The position numbers and the translations under genes were made by a program. Under the pieces are notes generated by a model. That model had not been told where the DNA came from, did no database searches, and saw only the letters and a list, made by a program, of their open reading frames with translations. This document shows positions 16,874 through 24,912 of a DNA stretch of 64,000 nucleotides, piece by piece (positions within the stretch are counted from its first letter, which is position 1; every line of letters starts with the position of its first letter). Where the stretch lies: positions 62,001-126,000 of the forward strand of contig NZ_BCYP01000017.1 in NCBI RefSeq assembly GCF_001598255.1, read 5' to 3'. Origin of the DNA: Mitsuaria chitosanitabida ATCC BAA-476 = NBRC 102408 (lineage in GTDB: Bacteria > Pseudomonadota > Gammaproteobacteria > Burkholderiales > Burkholderiaceae_C).

Positions 16874-16893
16874 CCCGGACCGGGAGGTCCGGG
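16874..16893 (+). terminator. Hairpin after SGNH-like gene
   Basis: Arms CCCGGACC (16874-16881) and GGTCCGGG (16886-16893) pair around a GGGA loop, 17 bp after the stop codon. There is no T tract, so it may act as an RNA 3'-end stabiliser rather than a full intrinsic terminator. Confidence 0.5.
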
Positions 16894-16963
16894 CGTGTCG
16901 ATTGCCGACGCAAGACCCGACCCCCTGGGGGCAGGGCTTGCCGGGAAATTCCTCCCCCCTGGA

Positions 16964-16992
16964 CAGGGAGAAGCCGATGCGGCTTCTCCCTG
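16964..16992 (+). terminator. 12-bp-stem hairpin, probable transcription terminator
   Basis: CAGGGAGAAGCC (16964-16975) and GGCTTCTCCCTG (16981-16992) are perfect complements around GATGC, followed by TTCG. It is the strongest hairpin in this gap and probably separates the upstream transcript from the lipase-like gene. Confidence 0.65.
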
Positions 16993-17146
16993 TTCGCACA
17001 TCTGCGCGTCAAGTGTTGCTGTCGCGCCGCGAAGCGGACGCAATGTGCGTCCCGCGCCACGGTCGCGCTGGCATGCTGCGCCCTGTCAGGGTTTTCCTCT
17101 TGAGGACGAGGCGAACCCTGCCCTTACAGTGATTGCTGAGAAAAAC

Positions 17147-17160
17147 GAACGACCGTTCGA
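17147..17160. promoter_or_regulatory. Palindromic operator candidate CGAACG-AC-CGTTCG
   Basis: Perfect 6-bp arms with a 2-bp spacer lie 64 bp before the lipase-like gene, in an A-rich stretch. Symmetric ACGAACG/CGTTCG sites are typical of TetR-family operators controlling lipid or hydrocarbon genes. No TetR gene is present in the window, so the regulator would act from elsewhere. Confidence 0.45.
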
Positions 17161-17224
17161 TTTAGTGTCGGCCATCAAGCCTCGGCCGCACGACACGACG
17201 GAGACAACCCCTGGAGAAGTCCCA

Positions 17225-18619
17225 ATGAAGAGCCAATTCACCCTGGTCAGCGTGGCCCTGGCGGCCGCGCTGCTGAGCGCCTGCGGCGGCGGCAGCGATC
17301 CGTCCACCGACGACGCGCCCCCGGCCCGCGGCACGCTGCTGCTGGGCACGAAGGCGGGTGCCGCCACCAAGACGCAGATCGACGCCGGCACGACCGCCAA
17401 GGGCGTGATCGCGCTGACCGGCGCGGCCAAGTGCGACGTGGACGTGCGCTACGTCTACTACATGACCCGCGATCCGCAAGGCAACCCGGCCACGGCCTCG
17501 GCCGGCGTGCTGGTGCCGTCGGGCACCGATGCCGCGTGCTCGGGCAACCGCCCGGTGCTGCTCTACGCGCACGGCACGACGACGGACAAGAACTTCAACA
17601 TGGCCGACGTCGTGAACAACGCGGAGGCCTCGCTGGTGATGGCGTTCTACGCCGCCCAGGGCTTCATCGTCGTGGCTCCCAACTACATGGGCTATGACCG
17701 TTCGGGCCTGCAGTACACGCCTTACCTGAACGCCGAGTCCTCGGCCATCGACATGGTCGACGGCCTGCGCGCGGCCAAGGCCCACCTGGCCGCCGAAAGC
17801 TCGGTGCTGCCGTCGTCCAAGCTGCTGATCGCCGGCTACTCGCAGGGCGGCCACGTGGCCATGGCCACGCAGAAGGTCATCGAGCGCGACTACGCGTCCG
17901 AGTTCACCGTCACCGCCGCGGGTCCGATGTCCGGCCCGTACAACCTGTCCAAGTTCGGCGACGTGATCACCACGACCGGACCGGTCAACGCCGGCGCGAC
18001 GCTGTTCCTGCCGCTGATGCTGACCAGCTACCAGAAGGCCTACGGCAACATCTACTCGGCCCCGACCGACGTCTACCAGTCGCCCTACGCCGCGACCGCC
18101 GAGACGCTGTTCCCGTCGACCGAGACGGTCACCCAGCTGATCACCGAAGGCAAGCTGCCCAACGACCCGACCTTCACCAAGCTGTTCGGCACGGGAGGCC
18201 TGCTGACCGACTCCTTCAAGAGCGGTTACCTGACCTCCAACTTCCGCAAGGCCCTGGTGACCAACACGCTGCTGGGCTGGACCCCGAAGGCCCCGGTCGC
18301 CATGTGCGGCGGTGCCAACGACCCGACCGTGTTCTTCTTCAACACGACCGACGCGCAGGCCGACTTCGCCACCCGCGGCAAGCTGTACCCGGCGTTCAAC
18401 CTGGAAAGCCAGACCTCGCTCGCGCCGCTGGGCGCGACGGCGGCCGCCACCATCGCGCAAGGCTTCGCCGGCGCGAAGACGGCGACGTCCACCGCCGCCG
18501 GCGGCGGCGCGGCCGGTGCCGCCGCGGTCCAGGGTGCCTACCACGGCACGCTGGTCCCGCCGTTCTGCAACGCCGTGATGCGTGGCTACTTCCAGTCCGT
18601 CCTGGCGGCCAACCCGTAA
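17225..18619 (+). CDS. Secreted/lipoprotein alpha-beta hydrolase (lipase-like)
   Basis: A 464-residue protein with signal 'MKSQFTLVSVALAAALLSAC' ending in a lipobox Cys20, then a Gly/Ser/Asp-rich linker. The alpha/beta hydrolase core shows 'VLLYAHGTTTD' (oxyanion-side His-Gly), 'FIVVAPNYMGYDRS' and the nucleophile elbow 'IAGYSQGGH' (Ser206). The acid and His are probably in the C-terminal third. The arrangement is that of bacterial secretory lipases/esterases of the LIP type. It probably hydrolyses acyl esters at the cell surface and precedes an OmpW gene on the same strand (27-bp gap). Confidence 0.82.
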   Translation: MKSQFTLVSVALAAALLSACGGGSDPSTDDAPPARGTLLLGTKAGAATKTQIDAGTTAKGVIALTGAAKCDVDVRYVYYMTRDPQGNPATASAGVLVPSGTDAACSGNRPVLLYAHGTTTDKNFNMADVVNNAEASLVMAFYAAQGFIVVAPNYMGYDRSGLQYTPYLNAESSAIDMVDGLRAAKAHLAAESSVLPSSKLLIAGYSQGGHVAMATQKVIERDYASEFTVTAAGPMSGPYNLSKFGDVITTTGPVNAGATLFLPLMLTSYQKAYGNIYSAPTDVYQSPYAATAETLFPSTETVTQLITEGKLPNDPTFTKLFGTGGLLTDSFKSGYLTSNFRKALVTNTLLGWTPKAPVAMCGGANDPTVFFFNTTDAQADFATRGKLYPAFNLESQTSLAPLGATAAATIAQGFAGAKTATSTAAGGGAAGAAAVQGAYHGTLVPPFCNAVMRGYFQSVLAANP

Positions 18620-18646
18620 TTCCCAGGCAGCACGGAGACACATTCC

Positions 18647-19342
18647 ATGAAAAAGAACATCACCCTGATCCTGGGCGCCGCGCTGCTGGCGCTGGCTGGC
18701 ACCGCGCGCGCCGACGAGCCCGCGGTCGGCACCCACACGTTCTACCTGGGCCTGGCCCACATCGACGTCAACAGCAAGGCGCCCCCGCTGTCCGGCAGCA
18801 AGAACTTCCCGTCGCCGGGCGCGCAGATCCGCGTCGGCGACGCGACGACCACGGGCTTCGGCTACACCTACCGCTTCGCCGAGCGCTGGAGCGGCGAGCT
18901 GGTGCTGGGCATCCCCCCGTCCCACAAGATCTACGGCAACGGCGTGCTCGCCAACGCCGGCCAGATCGCCGTGGTGCGCCAGATGCCGCCGACGGTCTTC
19001 GTCAACTACCACCTCGGTGAGTGGCTGCCGAAGTTCCACCCCTTCGTCGGTCTGGGCGTGAACTACACCTACTTCGAGAAGAAGCGCAGCACGCCCACCG
19101 GCGACGCGATCAGCGGCGGCCCGACCCGCATCACGCTGACCAACTCCTGGGGCGCGGCCGCTCACGCGGGCTTCACGGTGCAGTACTCGAAGAACTGGTC
19201 GCTGACCGGCACGGCCGCCTATGCGGACGTGAAGAGCACGATGCGCTCGTACACGACCACGAAGGACGGCATCGAGGAGCTGAGCACCAAGATCAACTTC
19301 CGCCCGATGGTCTACACGCTGTCGCTGGGTTACTCCTTCTGA
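18647..19342 (+). CDS. OmpW-family outer-membrane protein
   Basis: A 231-residue protein: signal peptide to about residue 22 ('LALAGTARA'), then an eight-stranded barrel pattern with 'GFGYTYRFAERWSGELVLGIP', 'PPTVFVNYHL', 'FHPFVGLGVNYTYF' and the C-terminal aromatic 'YTLSLGYSF'. OmpW proteins carry small hydrophobic molecules across the outer membrane. That fits its position behind a lipase-like lipoprotein: the lipase may release fatty acyl products for which OmpW is the channel (inference). A GGAGA Shine-Dalgarno precedes the ATG. Confidence 0.9.
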   Translation: MKKNITLILGAALLALAGTARADEPAVGTHTFYLGLAHIDVNSKAPPLSGSKNFPSPGAQIRVGDATTTGFGYTYRFAERWSGELVLGIPPSHKIYGNGVLANAGQIAVVRQMPPTVFVNYHLGEWLPKFHPFVGLGVNYTYFEKKRSTPTGDAISGGPTRITLTNSWGAAAHAGFTVQYSKNWSLTGTAAYADVKSTMRSYTTTKDGIEELSTKINFRPMVYTLSLGYSF

Positions 19343-19388
19343 TCCTCCGGATCGAGGGGACGCCCCGGTCCCGGGCCGTCCAGGCCGA

Positions 19389-19394
19389 TACACT
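19389..19394 (+). promoter_or_regulatory. -10-like box immediately before tsaB (leaderless pattern)
   Basis: TACACT ends 6 bases before the ATG and there is no Shine-Dalgarno. Transcription would begin at or next to the start codon. Confidence 0.45.
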
Positions 19395-19400
19395 TGCCGC

Positions 19401-20156
19401 ATGAGCGTGTTGCTGGCCCTGGATAGCTCGACCGAACACATGGCTCTGGCCCTCGTGGGCCAGGGCCATGATTCATTTGTGGACGCCGATGGCGGGGCCC
19501 TGGCCTCGCAACGTCTGGTGCCCGATGCGATGGCGCTGCTGCGGCAGGCCGGCGTCGCGTTGGCGCAGGTGGACGCGATCGCCTTCGGCCGCGGCCCCGG
19601 CGCCTTCACCGGCTTGCGCACCGCGTGCTCGGTGGCGCAGGGCCTGGCCTTCGGCGCCGGCCGGCCGGTGCTGCCGCTGGACAGCCTGATGCTGGTTGCC
19701 GAGGACGCGCGCCAGCAGTGCACCGCCGACGGCGGCGAGGGCGCGATGCCCGCGTCGCAGGAGGTGTGGGTCGCGATGGACGCCCGCATGAACCAGGCCT
19801 ATGTCGGCCGCTACCGCTGGACCGGCGCGCGCTGGGAGACCTTGCTCGGCCCCGCGCTGACCGATCCCGAACCGCTGCGTCAGCTCTGGCGCGACGAGCC
19901 GCCCGCGCTGGTGGCCGGCACGGCGCTGTCCGTCTTCGATCTCGACACCGGCGCCGCGCGCCGCTTCCCCCGCACCGCCTCCCGTGCCCGGGCGCTGGGC
20001 GCGCTCGCGCAACAGGCCTTCGCGGCCGGTCTGACCGAGGACGCCGCCCACGCGCTGCCGCTGTACGTGCGCGACAAGGTCGCGCTGACCACCGCCGAGC
20101 GCGAGCAGGCGCGCGCCGCGCCCGCCGCGCCGACCGCCCCGGAAGGCCAGCCATGA
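19401..20156 (+). CDS. tsaB: tRNA threonylcarbamoyladenosine biosynthesis protein TsaB
   Basis: A 251-residue ASKHA-fold protein that dimerises with TsaD in t6A synthesis. Family motifs are 'LLALDSSTEHMALAL', 'AFGRGPGAFTGLRTACSVAQGL' and 'PVLPLDSLML'. The tsaB-rimI pairing is a common bacterial arrangement, and its TGA overlaps the ATG of rimI. The start has a -10-like hexamer 6 bases upstream and no Shine-Dalgarno. Confidence 0.95.
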   Translation: MSVLLALDSSTEHMALALVGQGHDSFVDADGGALASQRLVPDAMALLRQAGVALAQVDAIAFGRGPGAFTGLRTACSVAQGLAFGAGRPVLPLDSLMLVAEDARQQCTADGGEGAMPASQEVWVAMDARMNQAYVGRYRWTGARWETLLGPALTDPEPLRQLWRDEPPALVAGTALSVFDLDTGAARRFPRTASRARALGALAQQAFAAGLTEDAAHALPLYVRDKVALTTAEREQARAAPAAPTAPEGQP

Positions 20157-20650
20157 GCGCCCAGCCCAAGGACCTGAGCTGGCCCGCCTCGCTGCAATCG
20201 CTGCAGCCGCTGCGCGCGGTGGACCTGGACGAGGTGATGGCGATCGAGACCGTCGCCTACAGCCACCCGTGGACGCGCGGCAACTTCATCGATTCGCTGG
20301 CCGCCGGCTACGCGGGCTTCGTCATGCGTGACGAGCAGGCCCGGCTGTGCGCCTACTTCCTGGCGATGCAGGTGATCGACGAGATGCATCTCCTCAACAT
20401 CACCGTGATCCCGGAGCGGCAGGGCCAGGGGCTGGCGCGCCGCATGCTGGACGCGCTGGGCCTGCTGTCGCGCGCGCGTGGCTGCCATCAGATCTGGCTG
20501 GAGGTGCGCGAGAGCAACGTCCGCGCCCGCCAGCTCTACGACCGCTACGGCTTCGCGCAGAGCGGCCTGCGCCGCAACTACTACCCGGCCGACGGCGGAC
20601 GCGAGGATGCGATCCTCATGACGCTGCGCCTGACGGAGCCCGCCGCATGA
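20153..20650 (+). CDS. rimI: Ribosomal protein S18 alanine N-acetyltransferase
   Basis: A 165-residue GNAT protein with the acetyl-CoA loop 'ITVIPERQGQGLARRMLDAL' and the C-terminal 'ESNVRARQLYDRYGF' that marks RimI. It N-acetylates S18 and possibly other proteins. It overlaps tsaB (ATGA at 20153-20156) and the uracil-DNA glycosylase gene (ATGA at 20647-20650). Confidence 0.93.
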   Translation: MSAQPKDLSWPASLQSLQPLRAVDLDEVMAIETVAYSHPWTRGNFIDSLAAGYAGFVMRDEQARLCAYFLAMQVIDEMHLLNITVIPERQGQGLARRMLDALGLLSRARGCHQIWLEVRESNVRARQLYDRYGFAQSGLRRNYYPADGGREDAILMTLRLTEPAA

Positions 20651-21585
20651 GCTGGACCGACCGACAACGCGCGATGCTCGAGGCCATGGGCCTGAAGCTG
20701 TGGACGCCCGCGGGCGAGGCCGCGCCGACGGCGACCCCGACGGCTCGTCAGAGCGCGCCCGCCGCCGCGCCGATGACCGCGCCGGCCCCGGCGCCCGCCC
20801 TCGCGCGCGCGGTGCCCCCGCACGACGCCGACGTGGCCGTCGCCGAGCCGCCCGCGCAGGCGGCACCGGCCGCGCCCGTCGCGCCGCCCGCGCCGCGCCG
20901 CGTGGCCGAGGTGCTCGACAAGGTGCTGCCGCCGAACGTCGCGCCGGCCGCGGCGCCCGCGGACACCGGCTACGGCCGTCGTCTGGGCACGGACGCGATC
21001 GCCGCGCTCGACTGGCCCGCGCTGCGGGACGAGGTCGCGCAATGCCGGGCCTGCGGCCTGTGCGAGTCGCGCAAGAACACGGTCTTCGGCGTCGGCAACG
21101 AGCGGGCGCACTGGATGATCGTCGGCGAGGCGCCTGGCGAGCAGGAAGACCTGCAGGGCGAGCCCTTCGTCGGCGCGGCGGGCAAGCTGCTGGACAGCAT
21201 GCTGCGCGCGGTCGGCCGCGGTCGCGGCGAGGGCACGCCCGAGCAGCAGGTCTACATCGCCAACACGCTCAAGTGCCGGCCGCCGCGCAACCGCAATCCG
21301 GAGCCGGCCGAGCTCGCCCAGTGCGAGCCCTATCTGCAGCGCCAGATCGCGCTGATCCAGCCGCGCATCATCCTGGCGATGGGCCGCTTCGCGGTGCAGC
21401 AGCTGCTGCGCAGCCAGGAGCCCATCGGCCGCCTGCGCGGCCGGGTGCACCGCTACGAGGGCGTGCCGCTGGTGGTCACGTACCACCCGGCCTATCTGCT
21501 GCGCAACCTCGCGGACAAGTCCAAGGCCTGGGAGGACCTGTGCCTGGCGATGAAGACCGCGGACGAGGGCGGAAAGGCCGACTGA
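20647..21585 (+). CDS. Uracil-DNA glycosylase, family 4 (iron-sulfur) with long N-terminal linker
   Basis: A 312-residue protein. The catalytic domain (about 118-312) has the family 4 iron-sulfur cysteines 'CRACGLC' and 'LKCRPPRNRNPEP...QCEPYL', the active-site 'GEAPGEQED' and the HPAYLL loop. It removes uracil from DNA. The first ~100 residues are an Ala/Pro-rich linker starting with 'MSWTDRQRAMLEAMGLKLW', a short helix that resembles the Burkholderiales versions of this protein. It is translationally coupled to rimI. Confidence 0.9.
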   Translation: MSWTDRQRAMLEAMGLKLWTPAGEAAPTATPTARQSAPAAAPMTAPAPAPALARAVPPHDADVAVAEPPAQAAPAAPVAPPAPRRVAEVLDKVLPPNVAPAAAPADTGYGRRLGTDAIAALDWPALRDEVAQCRACGLCESRKNTVFGVGNERAHWMIVGEAPGEQEDLQGEPFVGAAGKLLDSMLRAVGRGRGEGTPEQQVYIANTLKCRPPRNRNPEPAELAQCEPYLQRQIALIQPRIILAMGRFAVQQLLRSQEPIGRLRGRVHRYEGVPLVVTYHPAYLLRNLADKSKAWEDLCLAMKTADEGGKAD

Positions 21586-21586
21586 C

Positions 21587-23689
21587 ATGGACACGCCGCC
21601 CGTGCTCCCGCCGGGCCGTCCGGCCGCGCTGGCCGAGCATCAGGCGGCGCAGTTCCGCCTGCTGGCCGACAACGTGCCGGTGCTGATCGCGATCTTCGAC
21701 GCGGTGGACCGCACCTGCCGTTTCGCCAACCGCGAGTACGCCCGCAGCTTCGGGCTGGACGAGCACAGCGTGCTGGGCCGCACCTTCGCCGAGATCATCG
21801 GCGAGGAGGCCGCCCGCGAGATCGCCCCCCATGTCGAGCGCGTGCTCAACGAGCGCGTCAGCGTCGACTACGAGCGGCGCCTGGAACGCGGCGACGGCCG
21901 GGCGCACTGGATCGAGGTCAACCTCATCCCCTACGTGCCGGCCGGGACGGACCGCGTCGAATCGGCCTTCGTGCTGATCAGCGACATCACCCGCTTCCGC
22001 GAGGCCGAGCGCGCGGCGCGCGAGTCCGAGGAGCGGCTGACCAAGTTCATGCAGGCCTCGATGGAGGGCATCGTCTTCCACCGCGACGGCGTCATCACCG
22101 ACGTCAACCCGCCGCTGTGCGAGCTGGTGGGCTACACGCTGGAGGAACTGGTCGGCCGCACGGCGCTGTCGACGGTGGCCCCCGACCAGGTCGAGGTGGT
22201 GCGCGAGGTGATGGCCTCCGGCCGCGAGACCCGCTATCCGACCGCCATCCTGCATCGCAGCGGCGAGCGCATCGATGTCGAATTCATCGTCCGCACGCTG
22301 TGGTTCAACGGTGAGCGCCTGCGGATGACCATCGTGCGCGACCTGCGGCCCCATCTGGACGCGCTGGCGCGCATCCAGCACCTGGCCGAGCACGATCCGC
22401 TGACCGGCCTGCTGAACCGGCCGGCCTTCATGGAGCGGCTGCGCGAGCGCCTGTCGCGGCCCGACGCGCCGCGCGCGGCGCTGCTGTTCATCGACCTGGA
22501 CAACTTCAAGCGGGTCAACGATTCGCTGGGTCACCTGGAGGGCGACCAGGTGCTCGCCACCGTCGCTGAGCGCCTGCAGGGCGGGCTGCGGGCGAGCGAC
22601 CTGGTGGCGCGCTTCGGCGGGGACGAGTTCGTCGTGCTGCTCGAGGACGTGCATCAGCGCCGCGATGTGCAGACCGTGCTGAACGCGCTGCTGAGCGTCG
22701 TCGAGGTGCCGGTGCAGGCCGACGGCCGCGACCTGTCGGTGACGCCGTCCATCGGCGTGGCGATGTACCCCGAGCACGGCGACTCGCCCGAGGAGCTGCT
22801 GCAGCACGCCGACACCGCGATGTACCTGGCCAAGACCGCCGGCCGGGCGACCTCCCGCTTCTTCGAGCCCGCGATGGCCCAGAACGCCTACGCCGACCTG
22901 GTCATCGAAGCCGAGCTCGCGCAGGCGCTGACGGCCGACGAGTTCGTGCTGTTCTTCCAGCCGCAGGTCGATGCGCAGACCGGCCACCTCACCGGTGCCG
23001 AGGCGCTGCTGCGCTGGCGGCATCCCGAGCGCGGCCTGCTCACGCCCGACGCCTTCATCCTGGTGGCCGAGCGCCACCGGCTGATGGTGCCGCTGGGCGA
23101 GTGGGTGATGCACGAGGCCGCGCGCCAGGCCCGCGACTGGCACGAGCGCGGCATCGCCGAGGTCCCGATCGCCGTCAACCTGTCCAGCATGCAGTTCCGG
23201 CTGGGCAGCTTCGCCAAGTCGGTGGCGCACGTGCTCAAGACCGCCGGCGTGCCGGGCGACTGGCTGGAGCTGGAGCTCACCGAGCGCATGCTCACCGACG
23301 AGATCGACCGCCTGCCCGAGCTCCTGCAATCGCTGCGCGCGCAGGGGCTGGCCATCTCGATCGACGACTTCGGCACCGGCTACACGGCGCTGAACCAACT
23401 GACCCGGCTGCCGCTGGACAAGCTCAAGATCGACCAGAGCTTCGTCGCGGTGCTGCCGGACGACCGCGGCGCCGCCGCGATCACCCGCGCGGTGGTGCAG
23501 ATGGCCAAGGGCCTGGGCCTGCGCGTGGGCGCCGAGGGCGTGCGCAACCCGCGGCAATGGCATCTGCTGGCGGAATGGGGCTGCGACGAGCTCCAGGGCG
23601 AGGTGATCGCCCCCGCCATGCCCGCCGGCGAATTCGAAGCCTGGCTGGCCGCGCGCGGCAAGCCCAGGCCGCCTGGACTCGACACATGA
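21587..23689 (+). CDS. PAS-PAS-GGDEF-EAL cyclic-di-GMP signalling protein
   Basis: A 700-residue cytoplasmic protein with two N-terminal PAS domains (about 22-140 and 145-255), a GGDEF domain and an EAL domain. The cyclase site reads FGGDEF with the inhibitory I-site 'RASD' five residues upstream. The phosphodiesterase site keeps 'GAEALLRW', 'NLSSMQFR', 'ELTERML', 'IDDFGTGYTALN' and 'KIDQSFV'. Both sites look intact, so net activity cannot be told. No membrane segment is seen; PAS domains probably bind a small ligand or sense redox. It begins 1 bp after the uracil-DNA glycosylase stop and overlaps the next gene (ATGA). Confidence 0.93.
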   Translation: MDTPPVLPPGRPAALAEHQAAQFRLLADNVPVLIAIFDAVDRTCRFANREYARSFGLDEHSVLGRTFAEIIGEEAAREIAPHVERVLNERVSVDYERRLERGDGRAHWIEVNLIPYVPAGTDRVESAFVLISDITRFREAERAARESEERLTKFMQASMEGIVFHRDGVITDVNPPLCELVGYTLEELVGRTALSTVAPDQVEVVREVMASGRETRYPTAILHRSGERIDVEFIVRTLWFNGERLRMTIVRDLRPHLDALARIQHLAEHDPLTGLLNRPAFMERLRERLSRPDAPRAALLFIDLDNFKRVNDSLGHLEGDQVLATVAERLQGGLRASDLVARFGGDEFVVLLEDVHQRRDVQTVLNALLSVVEVPVQADGRDLSVTPSIGVAMYPEHGDSPEELLQHADTAMYLAKTAGRATSRFFEPAMAQNAYADLVIEAELAQALTADEFVLFFQPQVDAQTGHLTGAEALLRWRHPERGLLTPDAFILVAERHRLMVPLGEWVMHEAARQARDWHERGIAEVPIAVNLSSMQFRLGSFAKSVAHVLKTAGVPGDWLELELTERMLTDEIDRLPELLQSLRAQGLAISIDDFGTGYTALNQLTRLPLDKLKIDQSFVAVLPDDRGAAAITRAVVQMAKGLGLRVGAEGVRNPRQWHLLAEWGCDELQGEVIAPAMPAGEFEAWLAARGKPRPPGLDT

Positions 23690-24882
23690 CCTCCACGACC
23701 CCTCCCTCCGGACGCGCGAACGGCGCGTCCGTCGCTTCCGTCTCCTCGTCCGCGTCCGGCGCGGCCCCGGAGGCGCCGGCCACCGATCCGGCCATGCTCG
23801 CGCGACTGCGCGAGGCGCTCGCCGAGGCCGGGGGCTGGCTGCCCTTCGACCGCTACATGAGCCTGGCGCTGTACGAGCCGGGCCTGGGCTACTACGCCAA
23901 CGCGCGGCGCAAGTTCGGCACCATGCCTCAGCAGGGATCGGACTTCGTGACGGCGCCGGAGCTCTCTCCGCTGTTCGGCCGCGCGCTGGCGCGGCAGGTC
24001 GCGCAGGCGCTGCAGCTCAGCGGCACCGACACGGTGATCGAGTTCGGCGCCGGCAGCGGCAAGCTGGCCGAGCAACTGATCGAGACCCTGGACGCGCTGG
24101 GCCAGCCGCTGACGAAGTACTTCATCGTCGACCTCTCCGGCACGCTGCGCGAGCGCCAGGCCGAGCGCCTGGCCCGCTTCGCGCCGCGCGTCGAGTGGCT
24201 GGACCGCTGGCCCGAGGAGATCCACGGCGTGCTGGTCGCCAACGAGCTGCTGGACGCGATCCCGGTCGAGCTGCTGCGCTGGGACGGCGCGCACTGGCTG
24301 CAGCGCGGCGTGACGCTGGACGCGCAGGACAAGCTGCACTTCGAGGACCGGCCCGGCGAGGCGCGTCCGCCCACGCCGCCCGAGCACGATGTCGGCTTCG
24401 TGCCCGGCACGGTGACCGAGGTCCATCCGCAGGCCGAGGCCTTCGTGCGCACGCTCGCGAAGCACCTCAAGCGCGGCGCGGCCTTCTTCATCGACTACGG
24501 CTTCCCCGAGTCCGAGTACTACCACCCGCAGCGCACCGGCGGCACGCTGATGTGCCACCACCTGCACCGGGCGGATCCGGACCCGCTGGCCCTGCCGGGC
24601 CAGAAGGACATCACCACGCACGTGAACTTCACCGGCATCGCGCTGGCGGGGCAGGACGCGGGGCTGACGGTGCTGGGCTACACGAGCCAGGCCAACTTCC
24701 TGATCAACTGCGGCCTGGTCGACCTGCTGGCCGAGGCCAACCTCGCGCAGCGCGGCATGGCGCACCGCCTGATCGCGGAGCACGAGATGGGCGAGCTGTT
24801 CAAGGTCGTCGGCTTCGCGCCCGAGGACGCGAGCTTCGACGCGCTGGGCTTCACCGCGGGCGACCGGTCGCACACGCTGTGA
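23686..24882 (+). CDS. SAM-dependent methyltransferase, MidA/NDUFAF7-like (COG1565)
   Basis: A 398-residue protein with 'GWLPFDRYMSLALYEPGLGYYAN', 'GSDFVTAPELSPLFG', the SAM motif 'VIEFGAGSGKLAEQLI' and 'HGVLVANELLDAIPVELL', all diagnostic of the MidA family. The mitochondrial relative NDUFAF7 dimethylates an arginine of a complex I subunit; the bacterial role is less defined. The first ~35 residues are a Ser/Ala-rich tail. The ATG overlaps the PAS-GGDEF-EAL stop (ATGA). Confidence 0.88.
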   Translation: MTSTTPPSGRANGASVASVSSSASGAAPEAPATDPAMLARLREALAEAGGWLPFDRYMSLALYEPGLGYYANARRKFGTMPQQGSDFVTAPELSPLFGRALARQVAQALQLSGTDTVIEFGAGSGKLAEQLIETLDALGQPLTKYFIVDLSGTLRERQAERLARFAPRVEWLDRWPEEIHGVLVANELLDAIPVELLRWDGAHWLQRGVTLDAQDKLHFEDRPGEARPPTPPEHDVGFVPGTVTEVHPQAEAFVRTLAKHLKRGAAFFIDYGFPESEYYHPQRTGGTLMCHHLHRADPDPLALPGQKDITTHVNFTGIALAGQDAGLTVLGYTSQANFLINCGLVDLLAEANLAQRGMAHRLIAEHEMGELFKVVGFAPEDASFDALGFTAGDRSHTL

Positions 24883-24912
24883 GCGCGGCGGCCCGGCGCC
24901 GCCGCGGCCGGT

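Larger units (their letters stand above)
16858..17224. other. Intergenic region with two hairpins and a palindromic operator-like site
   Basis: This 367-bp gap contains no convincing gene. From left to right it holds an 8-bp-stem hairpin (16874-16893), a 12-bp-stem hairpin (16964-16992), and a short palindrome (17147-17160) upstream of the lipase-like gene, all listed separately. Confidence 0.7.

Noticed and set aside
17162-19789. Long minus-strand open frame across the lipase, OmpW and tsaB genes
   Set aside because: Crosses three genes with domain support, with shadow-like composition.
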